From: Streptococcus oralis subsp. tigurinus | Lineage (GTDB): Bacteria; Bacillota; Bacilli; Lactobacillales; Streptococcaceae | Direction of reading: 5' to 3' | NCBI RefSeq assembly: GCF_002356415.1 | Contig: NZ_AP018338.1 | Coordinates: forward strand, 248,001 to 312,000 | Length of the DNA stretch: 64,000 bases | Part shown: one piece after another, positions 63,987 to 64,000 of the stretch | Position numbering within the stretch: the stretch's first letter is position 1 | Layout: every line of letters begins with the position of its first letter | The notes under the pieces: generated by a model | The model's input: only the letters and a program-made list of their open reading frames with translations | Told to the model about the DNA's origin: nothing | Databases searched by the model: none | Position numbers and translations under genes: made by a program

Positions 63987-64000
63987 GGTAGTTCCTTTCA

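Overview
The window is chromosomal DNA from a Streptococcus of the mitis/oralis group. The protein sequences read like close relatives of pneumococcal proteins, and several gene groups keep pneumococcal order: tsaE-GNAT-lytR-cinA-recA, dinB divergent from pflB, and clpL followed by convergent luxS. It is not a typical pneumococcus, because no lytA follows dinF. Most of the window is core genome: transcription, translation, recombination, branched-chain amino-acid synthesis, envelope and stress genes. No rRNA, tRNA, CRISPR array or transposase gene was found.

Layout. 1-6.7 kb: the 3' part of rpoB, then rpoC. 6.8-15.6 kb: ndk, a membrane protein, tsaE-GNAT-lytR, then cinA behind a competence (SigX) box, recA, an oppositely oriented acetyltransferase, dinF and a YebC-family gene. 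15.6-29.5 kb: an accessory region. A MarR gene and the start of an ABC exporter gene occur twice, 9,081 bp apart. The left ABC copy is broken and fused to a decayed ssbB fragment. Between the copies lie a membrane-anchored sugar-binding protein, a NarL-type histidine kinase and regulator, a second solute-binding protein, a complete mannose-family PTS (IIA, IIB, IIC, IID) and a small membrane protein. The right copy continues into an intact heterodimeric ABC exporter.

29.6-37.8 kb: a PAP2 phosphatase; a LytTR regulator with a LiaF-like membrane partner; rpmB; an Asp23-family gene with a FakA-like gene; and an operon of two small membrane proteins, an ABC exporter and a NarL-type two-component system that resembles pneumococcal TCS11. 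38-41.3 kb: rpsL, rpsG and fusA. 41.6-46.2 kb: ilvB-ilvN-ilvC-ilvA with a CodY-like box. 46.3-56.5 kb: an SPFH protein, a small HTH-like gene, a glutamine-type ABC transporter, a DUF2207 protein, uppP, dinB and pflB. 56.8-63.99 kb: a 1,356-residue LPXTG surface protein with four near-identical 333-bp repeats, clpL with CtsR boxes and a structured leader, and luxS.

The most striking observations are these. (1) One 16-bp palindrome stands upstream of both the acquired PTS operon and the TCS11-like operon, and the two response regulators have nearly the same recognition helix. (2) The accessory block is flanked by direct repeats with an ssbB remnant at its left junction. (3) The LytTR/membrane-protein pair has a 9-12-9 direct repeat at its own promoter. 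(4) The clpL leader can form two mutually exclusive hairpins and holds a 29-codon ORF. (5) tsaE and dinF look leaderless. All calls come from reading the sequence; no database search was run.
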